NCBI GenBank assembly: GCA_019075865.1
Contig: JAGXAN010000004.1
Location: 62,001 to 126,000, forward strand
Length of the DNA: 64,000 bases
Source of the DNA: Hyphomicrobiales bacterium
Lineage (GTDB): Bacteria; Pseudomonadota; Alphaproteobacteria; Rhizobiales; Beijerinckiaceae
Reading direction: 5' to 3'
Shown: piece after piece, positions 38,667-47,671 of the stretch
How the letters are laid out: each line of letters opens with the position of its first letter
Numbering within the stretch: the first letter of the stretch is position 1
Position numbers and translations under genes: made by a program
The notes under the pieces: generated by a model
The model's input: only the letters and a program-made list of their open reading frames with translations
Told to the model about the DNA's origin: nothing
Databases searched by the model: none

Positions 38667-38940
38667 AACGACACCATGGGATTCTGCAGAGTTGCTGGTC
38701 AGCAAAGAGGCCATCGCAGCCTATATTGAGGCGGCATTTGAGGATGGCGATCCAGCCTTAATCAAACATGCGCTCGGCGTTGTGGCCCGTGCGAAAGGCA
38801 TGTCACAGTTTGCGCGCGAAACCGGCGTAACGCGCGAGGGCTTATACAAGGCATTGTCATCAGATGGTGACCCCAAGCTTTCCACCCTTCTGAGCGTGCT
38901 CAAAGCCTTGGGCATGAAGGTTTCCGCGCGCGCAGCATAA
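38656..38940 (+). CDS. Antitoxin, HigA-like helix-turn-helix (COG3636 type)
   Basis: A 94-residue antidote protein: WDSAELLVSKEAIAAYIEAA at the N-terminus, then an Xre-like helix-turn-helix (KGMSQFARETGVTREGLYKAL) and the family ending PKLSTLLSVLKALGMKVSARA. It should neutralise the preceding toxin and repress the shared promoter through the palindrome at 38348-38359. Its stop codon is four bases from the start of repeat copy 2, so the element forms the 3' end of this operon. Confidence 0.87.
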   Translation: MALETTPWDSAELLVSKEAIAAYIEAAFEDGDPALIKHALGVVARAKGMSQFARETGVTREGLYKALSSDGDPKLSTLLSVLKALGMKVSARAA

Positions 38941-38944
38941 GGCC

Positions 38945-39129
38945 GTGAATAAACAGCGAACCGGAAGCTCCGTTGAAAAAAGATCAAGCAGTCGATTTAT
39001 TGGTAAAAAATGCATTTATCCGGGGGTCTGACAGGCGCGAACCGGGAACCTGTCCCAGGTCGAAATTACTTCGATGGGTTCAGTCTCTGCGCCTGCGCGA
39101 TGAGGGGTCCCGGTTTAGGGCTTATTCAC
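38945..39129 (+). repeat. 185-bp structured repeat element, copy 2
   Basis: The left end GTGAATAAACAGCGAACCGG and right end CCGGTTTAGGGCTTATTCAC pair at their outermost eight bases (GTGAATAA/TTATTCAC) and innermost six (AACCGG/CCGGTT). Direct repeat of copy 1 with about 88% identity by hand, the differences being spread through the middle. It begins four bases after the antitoxin stop codon and lies 125 bases from the 3' end of tRNA-Gln. I found no clear target-site duplication. Confidence 0.7.
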
Positions 39130-39254
39130 AGCCACGATAAATACCCACCCTCGAAATGGAAATTGAGCGCCACAAAGGCAAAAGCCGAATAGGTGAGGCT
39201 CTTGGGAGCATTTGCTTACGATTTTTGCAGCTATCTGATTTTAATGGCAAAATT

Positions 39255-39328
39255 TGGCTGGGGGACCTGGATTCGAACCAAGATTGACGGAGTCAGAGTC
39301 CGTAGTTCTACCGTTGAACTATCCCCCA
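39255..39328 (-). tRNA. tRNA-Gln (anticodon CTG)
   Basis: Read on the minus strand, 74 bases fold as a cloverleaf: acceptor stem TGGGGGA pairing with TCCCCCA, D-loop AGTTCAACGGTAGAACT, anticodon stem ACGGA-CTCTGAC-TCCGT with anticodon CTG, T-arm CTTGGTTCGAATCCAAG and an encoded CCA end. The 5' TGGGG start is typical of bacterial tRNA-Gln. It reads CAG codons. Its 3' end faces the repeat and toxin-antitoxin segment, which makes it a possible integration site for mobile DNA. The flanking 39329-39575 holds no other gene I can support. Confidence 0.95.
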
Positions 39329-39575
39329 AAGCGATTTGCGCCTGTGGTGCGCGGTCATCCAATGACTTTTGCGCTCTGGTGATAGCCGAGCCTTGCGCGC
39401 GATGCAAGGGGGTTGTCGTGCAGTTGGCATGCCAAATGCGCGGTTTTGCCATCAGGGGCATTCGCATTCCATTATGGAAAATTCTGATTGTGATGTTATA
39501 TTGTTTGCAGGGATAATGAATTGTGGTTCAATTATTCAAACGGAATGAAAATTAGATAATTTTGGAGTGGGAGCC

Positions 39576-40706
39576 ATGGCACAACTTGGAGGGGGATACG
39601 TCAATCGCCTGCCAAATGCTGCCAATTTGGCTCTGGCGACAGCGCCCAATGCGGGCACTTCTTGCAGCAGTCTCAGCTATGACCGCGCCAATACCTGCGC
39701 GGCGCTGGGCCCCACTTATGGCGCGCTGGATTTGGGCACCAACAATTGCCGCCTGTTGATCGCGCGGCCGGTGCTTCAGCAGGGCCAACGCTCATTTCGC
39801 ATCATTGACGCTTTCTCGCGTATCGTGCGCCTTGGCGAGGGGCTGACCAGCAGCGGCGCGTTGAGCGAAGCGGCGATGGACCGGGCCTTCAGTGCGCTGG
39901 AAGTGTGCCGCGATAAACTGCTGGCCCGCAATGTCCACCGTTTTCGCCTGGTTGCCACTGAAGCCTGCCGCGCTGCGTCCAATGGCCCGGCTTTCATCGA
40001 GACGGTGCGCCGCGAAATTGGCCTTGATCTCGAAATCGTGGATCGACGCACCGAGGCGCATCTGGCCGCCGCCGGTTGCTGCGAGTTGGCGGATGAAGAC
40101 GCGCAGGCCATCGTGCTGTTTGACATTGGCGGCGGATCCTCGGAACTGGTATGGCTGTCGCGCAGCCGCCATCGCCGCAGCGAACCGATGGGTGCCAGCA
40201 ATTCCTGCGTCAATTTATGGACTTCGCTGCCTTTGGGGGTGGTGAGCCTTTGCGAAAAATTTGGGGGTGTACATGTAACGCCAGACGTGTTTGAAGAAAT
40301 GATCGGGCATGTCGGGCGGCATTTGCGGCCGTTTGCCAAACGTGCCGGGGCCGAGCAGCGTTGCGGCAACTTCCACCTTCTGGGCACCTCGGGCACGGTA
40401 ACCACGCTTGCCGGGCTGCATTTGGGATTGCAGCGTTATGACCGGCGTCAGGTGGACGGCTTGTGGATGCAGCAGAGCGAGATAGATGAAGTGACAAGGC
40501 GTTTGTTGAATATGTCTTATGAGGAGCGCATCGCTCACGGTTGCATTGGCAGCGAGCGCGCGGATCTGGTGCTGGCGGGTTGCGCCATTTTTGAGGCGAT
40601 TCGCCGGGCCTTTCCAGCCCAGCGCGTGCGTGTGGCGGATCGGGGCCTGCGCGAAGGATTGCTGATGCAGATGATGAGCGCCGATCGGGTCTGGAGCGCC
40701 GCGTGA
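39576..40706 (+). CDS. Ppx/GppA-family exopolyphosphatase
   Basis: A 376-residue phosphatase of the actin-like ATPase superfamily. The phosphate-binding loops are YGALDLGTNNCRLLIA (about residues 48-63) and VLFDIGGGSSELVW (about 178-191). ATEACRAA and GTSGTVTTLAGL are further family motifs. It would hydrolyse polyphosphate or pppGpp. The N-terminal 45 residues are low in recognisable motifs, as in other alphaproteobacterial members. The ATG at 39576 has GGAG eight bases upstream; a GTG nine bases earlier is also open. It overlaps rlmE by four bases, a widely conserved pair in this class. Confidence 0.88.
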   Translation: MAQLGGGYVNRLPNAANLALATAPNAGTSCSSLSYDRANTCAALGPTYGALDLGTNNCRLLIARPVLQQGQRSFRIIDAFSRIVRLGEGLTSSGALSEAAMDRAFSALEVCRDKLLARNVHRFRLVATEACRAASNGPAFIETVRREIGLDLEIVDRRTEAHLAAAGCCELADEDAQAIVLFDIGGGSSELVWLSRSRHRRSEPMGASNSCVNLWTSLPLGVVSLCEKFGGVHVTPDVFEEMIGHVGRHLRPFAKRAGAEQRCGNFHLLGTSGTVTTLAGLHLGLQRYDRRQVDGLWMQQSEIDEVTRRLLNMSYEERIAHGCIGSERADLVLAGCAIFEAIRRAFPAQRVRVADRGLREGLLMQMMSADRVWSAA

Positions 40707-41431
40707 CAAAAACAGGCGGTAGTGGCGCGTCCGGCCATGAGGGCGGTCGTTCGCTCAAAATCAGGGTCAAAACCGGCGCCCGGCGCAGCATGTCGTCCAA
40801 GCTCTGGTTGCAACGCCAGCTCAATGACCCCTATGTGGCGCAGGCCAAGCGGGAAGGCTACCGCTCGCGCGCAGCCTATAAATTGCTGGAAATTGATGAA
40901 CGCTACAAACTGCTGAAATCGGGACAAAAGATCATTGATCTGGGGGCTGCGCCGGGCGGGTGGTCGCAGGTCGCCGCCGCCAAGATCGGCTCGGCGCAAG
41001 GGCGCGGCCGCATCATCGGCATTGATCTGCTGGAAATCGAAACGCTGCCAGGTGCGGAATTTACCGTCATGGATTTTCTCGATGACGATGCGCCCGACCG
41101 CTTGGTGAAGATGCTGGATGGGCAAGCGGATGGCGTGATGTCGGACATGGCGGCCAATGCCACCGGCCACAAGAAAACCGATCACCTGCGCATTGTCGGC
41201 CTCGCTGAACTTGCCATTGATTTTGCCCGCCAAGTGCTGGCGCCCGGCGGCTTTTTCGTCGCCAAAGTGTTGCAGGGCGGCACGGAAAGCACGTTGCTGA
41301 CCAATCTGAAACGCGACTTTGCCACCGTGCGGCACGTCAAGCCCAAAGCCAGCCGCGCCGGATCGGCCGAGCTTTATGTGCTCGCAACTGGCTTTCGGGG
41401 CAAGGCCGACGCGCCCGACGAGGCGGTTTGA
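40703..41431 (+). CDS. rlmE: 23S rRNA 2'-O-methyltransferase RlmE (FtsJ)
   Basis: A 242-residue S-adenosylmethionine-dependent enzyme that methylates the 2'-OH of U2552 in the 23S rRNA A-loop. Visible features are SRAAYKLLEIDERY with the first catalytic Lys, the SAM motif IDLGAAPGGWSQVAA, the Asp of VMSDMAANATGH and the second Lys of FFVAKVLQGG. The start is GTG, overlapping the ppx stop as GTGA, so the two are translationally coupled. The N-terminal 30 residues are a basic extension. Confidence 0.94.
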   Translation: MTKTGGSGASGHEGGRSLKIRVKTGARRSMSSKLWLQRQLNDPYVAQAKREGYRSRAAYKLLEIDERYKLLKSGQKIIDLGAAPGGWSQVAAAKIGSAQGRGRIIGIDLLEIETLPGAEFTVMDFLDDDAPDRLVKMLDGQADGVMSDMAANATGHKKTDHLRIVGLAELAIDFARQVLAPGGFFVAKVLQGGTESTLLTNLKRDFATVRHVKPKASRAGSAELYVLATGFRGKADAPDEAV

Positions 41432-41452
41432 GGTCTGGCAACGGCCAGAGTT

Positions 41453-42631
41453 TCAGGCTGTCGTGCGCAGACGCTGAAAGCCAGCATCAAGGTCGGCCTG
41501 CAAATCGTGCAGGTCCTCCAGCCCGATATTGAAACGCAGGGTCGGGCCGCCCGGTGCCCAATGGGTCGCGGTGCGATAGCTGGCGCAGTCAAACGGTATG
41601 ACCAGACTCTCGAAGCCGCCCCACGAATAGCCCATGCCAAACAATTCGAGCCCATCCAGCATGGCAGCGACCGCCGCCTTGGAGGCGGGCTTCAGAACCA
41701 CCGAGAACAACCCTGAAGAACCGCTGAAATCGCGTTTCCAGATGGCATGGCCGGGGTCTTCCGGCAAAGCCGGATGCAGCACGCGCAACACTTCGGGGCG
41801 GGCTTGCAGCCAATGCGCCATTTGCAGCGCTTGCCGCTCTGCCTCTTTCAGCCGCAATTCCATGGAGCGCAAACCACGTAGCGCCAGAAACACATCTTCG
41901 GGCCCCGCGCAGGGGGCAAAGGCGGTAAATGTCGTCTTCAACCGCGGCAGATATTTCTCATTGGCGGAAATCAATCCCATCAGCAAATCCGAATGCCCGG
42001 AAAGATATTTCGTGCCCGCCTCAATCGCCAGATCGACGCCACGCGCATGCGGCGGAAAAAACAGCGGCGTCGCCCAGGTATTGTCCATCATCACGCAGAT
42101 GTCATGGCGGTGGGCCTGTTCCGCAATCGCCGGAATGTCCTGAATTTCAAAGCTTTGCGAACCGGGCGCTTCCGTAAAGATGACACTGGTGTTCGGCTGG
42201 ATCAAAGCGGCAATGCCAGCCCCGATCAAGGGGTCATAATAGCGCGCCTTGACCCCAAGCCGATCCAGCACATTGGCGCAAAACGTCCGGGTGGGGCGAT
42301 AGACCGAATCCGTGATGAGCACATCGTCGCCGGTTTTGACCACGCTCATCAGTGCCAGCGCAATGGCCATCAGCCCGCTGGGCACCAGCACGGTTCCAGC
42401 CGCGCCTGAAATCTCGCTCCAGGCATCTTCAAGCGCCCGCGTCGTGGGGGTGCCGTGGGTGCCATAGACATAGCCCTCGCCCGATTGCAAATGCGCCACG
42501 GTCGGCGACAAAACGGTGGAACCACGATAGATGGGCGTGTTGACAAATCCGTGGTGGGCGAGGGGATCACGCCCCGCATGCACGAGGCGGGTGCGGATGC
42601 CTTTGGCAGAAATGGGATCGGACTTTGTCAT
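41453..42631 (-). CDS. metC: Cystathionine beta-lyase
   Basis: A 392-residue pyridoxal-phosphate enzyme of the Cys/Met metabolism family. The PLP lysine is in EAGTKYLSGHSD (about residue 204). Y in YGTHGTPTTRALEDAW and MMDNTWATPLFF are family landmarks. The SGHSDLLMG context favours MetC-type beta-lyase over a gamma-synthase. It cleaves cystathionine to homocysteine, pyruvate and ammonia in methionine synthesis. It is convergent with rlmE and stands alone on the minus strand. Confidence 0.88.
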   Translation of the reverse strand: MTKSDPISAKGIRTRLVHAGRDPLAHHGFVNTPIYRGSTVLSPTVAHLQSGEGYVYGTHGTPTTRALEDAWSEISGAAGTVLVPSGLMAIALALMSVVKTGDDVLITDSVYRPTRTFCANVLDRLGVKARYYDPLIGAGIAALIQPNTSVIFTEAPGSQSFEIQDIPAIAEQAHRHDICVMMDNTWATPLFFPPHARGVDLAIEAGTKYLSGHSDLLMGLISANEKYLPRLKTTFTAFAPCAGPEDVFLALRGLRSMELRLKEAERQALQMAHWLQARPEVLRVLHPALPEDPGHAIWKRDFSGSSGLFSVVLKPASKAAVAAMLDGLELFGMGYSWGGFESLVIPFDCASYRTATHWAPGGPTLRFNIGLEDLHDLQADLDAGFQRLRTTA

Positions 42632-42701
42632 GCTTCAATCTTTCAACGCGGGACCGCACGAGCCCGGGAGTGGCGATACGCCACAACCCTGATATGCGTC
42701 C

Positions 42702-44057
42702 CTAACCTTGCCCCATGCCACCGCGTTCCAGAAAATGCTCCAGCCAATGGATGTCATAATCGCCATTCTGGATATCGGCGTTGCGCACCAGCGTCCGGAA
42801 AAGTGGAATAGTGGTTTCGATGCCATCGACAATGAACTCGTCCAGCGCCCGCCGCAACCGCATCATTGCTTCCGTGCGATTGCGCCCGTGCACGATGAGT
42901 TTGCCCACCAGCGAATCGTAATAGGGCGGAATGGTGTAGCCCTGATAAACCGCCGAATCGACCCGCACGCCAAGCCCGCCGGGCGCGTGGTAATAGGCGA
43001 TACGCCCCGGTGATGGACGAAAAGTCGCGGGGTCCTCAGCATTGATGCGGCATTCAATGGCATGGCCGCGCAAAATGACATCCGATTGGCGAATCGTCAG
43101 TGGGCTGCCCGAAGCAATCTTGATTTGCTCGTTGACCAGATCAAGGCCAGTCACCATTTCCGTCACCGGATGTTCGACCTGAATGCGCGTGTTCATTTCG
43201 ATGAAATAGAACTTGCCGTCTTCGTAGAGAAACTCGATCGTGCCAGCGCCCGAATAGCCGAGCTTGCGCATGGCGGCCGCGCAGATTTCACCAATTTCCT
43301 CACGCTGCTCGTCATTGAGGGCGGGTGAGGGGCTCTCCTCCAGCACTTTCTGGTGGCGCCGTTGCAGCGAGCAATCGCGCTCACCCAAATGAATGGCATT
43401 GCCAAGTCCGTCGCCCAGAATCTGGATTTCGATATGGCGCGGGGTTGACAGATATTTTTCAAGATAGACGGCGTCATCGCCAAAGGCGGCTTTGGCCTCG
43501 GTGCGCGCGGTTGCCAGCGCATCCGAGAGATCGGCAGCCGTAAGCGCTACCTTCATGCCGCGCCCGCCACCGCCCGAAGCTGCCTTGACCAGCACAGGAA
43601 AACCAATGTCATTGGCGACCTTCAGGGCTTCTTCATCATTGGTGATGCCACCATCCGAACCGGGAACGCAGGGAATGCCCAAAGACCGCGCCGTGCGCTT
43701 GGCCTCGATCTTGTCGCCCATGATCCGGATATGCTCGGCCTTCGGGCCAATGAAGCCAATGTTATGTTCGGCCAAAATATCGGCAAACGCCGCGTTTTCG
43801 GACAAAAATCCGTAGCCTGGATGCACGGCATCCGCGCCGGTAATTTCACAGGCGGCCAGCAGCGCCGGAATATTCAGGTAGGAATCGCGCGCTGGCGGCG
43901 GCCCGATACATACGCTTTCGTCCGCCAGCTTGACGTGCATCGCATCCGCGTCTGCCGTGGAATGCACGGCCACGGTCGCAATGCCAAGTTCTTTGGCTGC
44001 ACGCAGAATCCTGAGGGCAATCTCGCCTCGGTTGGCAATGAGAATCTTATCGAACAT
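42702..44057 (-). CDS. accC: Acetyl-CoA carboxylase biotin carboxylase subunit
   Basis: A 451-residue ATP-grasp enzyme that carboxylates biotin on AccB, the first step of fatty-acid synthesis. Opening [20 protein letters not shown], the glycine-rich [17 protein letters not shown] loop, and the catalytic [15 protein letters not shown] are all present. Length is normal. It follows accB by 23 bases in the same direction. Confidence 0.97.
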   Translation of the reverse strand: MFDKILIANRGEIALRILRAAKELGIATVAVHSTADADAMHVKLADESVCIGPPPARDSYLNIPALLAACEITGADAVHPGYGFLSENAAFADILAEHNIGFIGPKAEHIRIMGDKIEAKRTARSLGIPCVPGSDGGITNDEEALKVANDIGFPVLVKAASGGGGRGMKVALTAADLSDALATARTEAKAAFGDDAVYLEKYLSTPRHIEIQILGDGLGNAIHLGERDCSLQRRHQKVLEESPSPALNDEQREEIGEICAAAMRKLGYSGAGTIEFLYEDGKFYFIEMNTRIQVEHPVTEMVTGLDLVNEQIKIASGSPLTIRQSDVILRGHAIECRINAEDPATFRPSPGRIAYYHAPGGLGVRVDSAVYQGYTIPPYYDSLVGKLIVHGRNRTEAMMRLRRALDEFIVDGIETTIPLFRTLVRNADIQNGDYDIHWLEHFLERGGMGQG

Positions 44058-44080
44058 TATATCGCATGCCTTTGATAAAA

Positions 44081-44590
44081 CTACTCAATTACCATTAACG
44101 GCTGGCCGTATTCAACCGGCTGCCCATCGTCGATCATGATCGCGGTGACAGTGCCGGCGTGCGGGGCGAGAATATCATTGAATGTTTTCATGGCTTCAAT
44201 CAGCAATATCTTGTCGCCGATCGACACTTTCGAGCCGACTTCGACAAAGGCTTTGCTGCCGGGGCTGGCGCGCCGGTAAGCCGTGCCCACCATGGGGGCC
44301 GGCACGGCATTGGCATCGGATTTGGCTGGAGCCGGTGTCGGGGCAGGGGCCGCTGCTGCGGCGCGTGGCGCAGCGCTCACCACAGGTTCACTGACCGTCT
44401 GATTTATGACTGTATGGGACTGGCGCGCAACGCGAATCCGCAAATCACCCTTTTGCACTTCAATTTCGGATAATTCAGTATCTTGCAGCAAATGGGCGAG
44501 ATTGGCGATCAGGGCCGTGTCTATATCGGTGTTTTTGGCAGCCGCTGGCGCTGATTTGGCCGTACGTCGTGGGGTATTGGTCTCAGTCAT
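44081..44590 (-). CDS. accB: Biotin carboxyl carrier protein of acetyl-CoA carboxylase
   Basis: A 169-residue protein. Its C-terminal biotinyl domain contains EAMKTFND, the Lys being the biotinylation site (the usual motif is EAMKM; here Thr replaces Met, a known alphaproteobacterial variant). An Ala/Pro-rich linker joins it to the N-terminal part. It carries biotin between AccC and the transcarboxylase. In many relatives aroQ precedes accB; here a DsbA-like gene lies 203 bases upstream instead. Confidence 0.96.
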   Translation of the reverse strand: MTETNTPRRTAKSAPAAAKNTDIDTALIANLAHLLQDTELSEIEVQKGDLRIRVARQSHTVINQTVSEPVVSAAPRAAAAAPAPTPAPAKSDANAVPAPMVGTAYRRASPGSKAFVEVGSKVSIGDKILLIEAMKTFNDILAPHAGTVTAIMIDDGQPVEYGQPLMVIE

Positions 44591-44793
44591 TCACGCATTT
44601 CTCATTGTTTTTGCGTCCAACGTCATTCAGCCAAATCCGGGTGATCTCGCCAAAGGGTCGTTCAACGGCAAGCAAAAAGGGGCCTGCATATTTTCGCATG
44701 GGTGAAGCCGCGCGCTTCGCCCAACTATTGACTAACGTCTAGTCTGTCAGCGCCCGAATTGAAAGCCATTTCAGGAAAATGTTCATGCGCTGG

Positions 44794-45573
44794 TCATGAG
44801 CACGTGGTTTTTCCACATTTTTCCATGGACTCAACCTTCAGCTTGAGCGTGTCAAAGCCAACGGCACCCACCACTACATCATTGCCAATCACGAAGGATG
44901 GCGTGCCGGTCAGGTTCAGTTTGTCGGCCACCTGCATCACCTGAGAAATGCCTTCTTCCACCGGCTTGGCTGCCATATCAGCCGCCAGCTTCGTCATGTC
45001 GACGCCCGAATTTTGCGCCGCCGCCAACGCTTCGGCCTTGCCGATATGGCGCTTCTCACCCAGCAGCAACTCATGGAACTTCCAGTATTTGTCGCCGCTC
45101 AATTGCACCGCAACCGCGCGCGCCACCTTTGCAGCCTCCACCGAGCCAGGTCCCAGAACCGGAAAGTCCTTCAGCACAATCCGTAAATCGGGAAATTGGG
45201 CATGCAATTTGTCCATATCGCCCATGGTGACTTTGCAATAGGGGCAATTATAGTCGAAAAATTCGACAAGGCTGATTTTGCCGTTGGCATTGCCGTAAAC
45301 CGCCTGATAGGGCGAGTTGAAGATCACGCTGGCATTGTCTGTTACTGATTTCTCACGCTCTTGAGCCGCCGCTTCCTTCTCGCGCCGATCAAGCTCGCTC
45401 TGGACATCGCGCAGAACTTCCGGATGGCCGATGAGATAGCTCTTGATGATTCCCTGAATTTCCTGCGTCTGCGCCGACGAAAATTCTGCGGCCCCAGCCG
45501 GCACCACCCAAAATCCTGCCAGCGCCAGCAACGCCAGACCCTTGCGGATAGCTGCACTTTTGAAATTACGCAT
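44794..45573 (-). CDS. DsbA-family periplasmic thiol oxidoreductase
   Basis: A 259-residue protein with a cleavable signal peptide (ending near PAGAAEF). A helical N-terminal extension with LIGHPEVLRDVQSELDRREKE follows, then a thioredoxin fold with active site CPYC in FFDYNCPYCKVTMGDM and the cis-Pro loop GTPSFVIG. This BdbD/ScsC-like form is common in alphaproteobacteria upstream of accBC. It forms or isomerises disulfide bonds in exported proteins. ATG 45573 (MRNFKSAAIRKGLALL) starts the signal peptide; the frame is open 20 codons further. Confidence 0.9.
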   Translation of the reverse strand: MRNFKSAAIRKGLALLALAGFWVVPAGAAEFSSAQTQEIQGIIKSYLIGHPEVLRDVQSELDRREKEAAAQEREKSVTDNASVIFNSPYQAVYGNANGKISLVEFFDYNCPYCKVTMGDMDKLHAQFPDLRIVLKDFPVLGPGSVEAAKVARAVAVQLSGDKYWKFHELLLGEKRHIGKAEALAAAQNSGVDMTKLAADMAAKPVEEGISQVMQVADKLNLTGTPSFVIGNDVVVGAVGFDTLKLKVESMEKCGKTTCS

Positions 45574-45781
45574 TCTAAAATCTCCACAAATTCGGATCCG
45601 GTCTAGCAGATGCGGCGCGGGGGCGTAAATCACTAGATGGCGAACCGCTGTTAATCATCGCAATTGCGGCATTTTTGACGCTATCTGCGAAATCGTTTAC
45701 CCAAACGCCAGAAAACGTTTACCCAAAACCTTCGGGGCGTGTCCGCACGACCCCCGACTCCAGCCAGAGCCTGCAATCGAA

Positions 45782-47551
45782 ATGAATCTTTTTTCAGATT
45801 TCCAAACGCGCATCACCCATATTATCGAAAAGCTGGTGGGTGAGAAACGGCTGCCGCCCGGTCTCGACATGGCCAAATTTGGCGTTGAGCCGCCGCGCGA
45901 TGCCAGCCACGGCGATCTTTCTTGCAATGTGGCGATGGTTTTTGCGCGCGATATCAAGGAATTTTACGCCAACCCCCGGCAATTGGCGACGGAGATTGGC
46001 TTTGAGCTGGCAAAAATGCCGGATGTCGCCGAGGCAGAGGTTGCAGGTCCGGGATTTATCAACATTCGCCTCAAGCCCTCTGCGTTTGCCGATGTTTTGC
46101 GTGCCTGTCTGGAGCAGGGCCCGCAATTTGGCGCAAGCCAGTCCAACGGCCTCAAAGTCAATGTCGAATATGTCTCGGCCAATCCAACCGGGCCGATGCA
46201 TGTCGGGCATGGGCGCGGCGCGGTGTTTGGCGATGCTTTGGCCAGCCTGTTGGCTTTTTCAGGGGCAGCGGTCACGCGCGAATATTACATCAACGATGCC
46301 GGCGCGCAGGTCGATGTGCTCGCCCGCTCTGCCTACCTTCGCTATTGCGAGGCCTTGGGTGAAACCATATCGATTCCCGAGGGGCTCTATCCGGGCGATT
46401 ATCTGGTGCCCGTGGGCGCAGCTTTGGCCCAAAGCCACGGCAGGGAATGGCTGGGCAAGCCGGAATCGGTCTGGCTGGTGCCGGTGCGCGATGCGGCCAT
46501 TGACGCGATGATGGGAATGATTCGCTCAGATCTGGCGGCGTTGAACATTCGCCATGAGGTTTTCTTCTCTGAACGCTCGCTGCACATACCCCATAATGGC
46601 AAATCTGATGTCGATATCGCCATTGACCTGTTGCAAGCCAAGGGACTGATTTACGAAGGCCGTCTGCCGCCACCCAAAGGGCAATTGCCGGAAGATTGGG
46701 AAGACCGCGAACAGACCCTGTTCAAATCCACCGGCTTTGGTGACGATGTGGATCGTCCGTTGAAGAAATCGGATGGCAGCTTCACCTATTTTGCCTCCGA
46801 TATTGCCTATCATAATCGCAAGATCGCCTCGGGTTTTGATATTCTGGTCGATGTCTGGGGCGCGGATCACGGGGGTTATGTCAAGCGCATGGCTGCCGCC
46901 GTCAGCGCCCTGTCGGATAAAAAAGTCGAGCTCGATGTCAAATTATGCCAGTTGGTCAAACTGGTGCGCGACGGTGCGCCGGTCAAAATGTCGAAAAGAT
47001 CGGGTGATTTTGTCACCTTGCGCGAAGTTGTCGATGAGGTTGGCCTCGATGCCGTTCGCTTCATGATGCTGTTTCGCAAAAATGATGCGCCGCTGGAGTT
47101 TGATTTGGCCAAAGTGCTGGAGCAGTCCAAGGAAAACCCGGTTTTTTATGTGCAATACGCCCATGCGCGGGCCAAATCCATTTTCCGGCAGGCGGTAAAA
47201 GCCTTTGAAAATATTGATCTTTCGCCCAAGTCTCTGGCCAATGCCGATTTAACCTTGTTGAAGGACGCTGGTGAAGCCGGACTGATGCGTTTGCTGGCAC
47301 AATATCCACGCCTGATCGAACAAGCGGCCAAGGCGCATGAACCGCATCGCCTGGCTTTTTTCCTTCACGATCTGGCAAGCGCCTTTCATGCGCACTGGAA
47401 TGCAGGAAAAGATTCGCCTCAATTACGCTTTGTTAATGAAGAAAATAGAGAATTAAGCTTGGCGAGACTGGCTTTGGTCGGTTCCATTACCCAGGTGCTG
47501 GCCGCAGGTTTGGATCTTTTGGGCGTAAGCGCCCCTGTTGAAATGCGGTGA
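45782..47551 (+). CDS. argS: Arginyl-tRNA synthetase
   Basis: A 589-residue class I synthetase. The HIGH motif appears as [14 protein letters not shown] (about residue 140) and the KMSKS motif as [10 protein letters not shown] (about residue 402). The N-terminal Arg-tRNA additive domain and the C-terminal anticodon-binding DALR domain ([12 protein letters not shown]) are complete. It charges tRNA-Arg. In alphaproteobacteria it typically precedes the SPOR-nagZ-scpAB genes, as here. Confidence 0.97.
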   Translation: MNLFSDFQTRITHIIEKLVGEKRLPPGLDMAKFGVEPPRDASHGDLSCNVAMVFARDIKEFYANPRQLATEIGFELAKMPDVAEAEVAGPGFINIRLKPSAFADVLRACLEQGPQFGASQSNGLKVNVEYVSANPTGPMHVGHGRGAVFGDALASLLAFSGAAVTREYYINDAGAQVDVLARSAYLRYCEALGETISIPEGLYPGDYLVPVGAALAQSHGREWLGKPESVWLVPVRDAAIDAMMGMIRSDLAALNIRHEVFFSERSLHIPHNGKSDVDIAIDLLQAKGLIYEGRLPPPKGQLPEDWEDREQTLFKSTGFGDDVDRPLKKSDGSFTYFASDIAYHNRKIASGFDILVDVWGADHGGYVKRMAAAVSALSDKKVELDVKLCQLVKLVRDGAPVKMSKRSGDFVTLREVVDEVGLDAVRFMMLFRKNDAPLEFDLAKVLEQSKENPVFYVQYAHARAKSIFRQAVKAFENIDLSPKSLANADLTLLKDAGEAGLMRLLAQYPRLIEQAAKAHEPHRLAFFLHDLASAFHAHWNAGKDSPQLRFVNEENRELSLARLALVGSITQVLAAGLDLLGVSAPVEMR

Positions 47552-47671
47552 ATGATCGATTTTCGGGCAGCGTTTGACAATGCCCCTAAATTGGTTGGTT
47601 AATTCAGGCATACACCATGGCGGCTCCGTGCGGGCTGCAAGAGATGCCACAACCTGGTTATGAGGAATATC

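Noticed and set aside
39010-39192. A 60-codon plus-strand frame through repeat copy 2
   Set aside because: Not conserved in copy 1 and without a ribosome-binding site.
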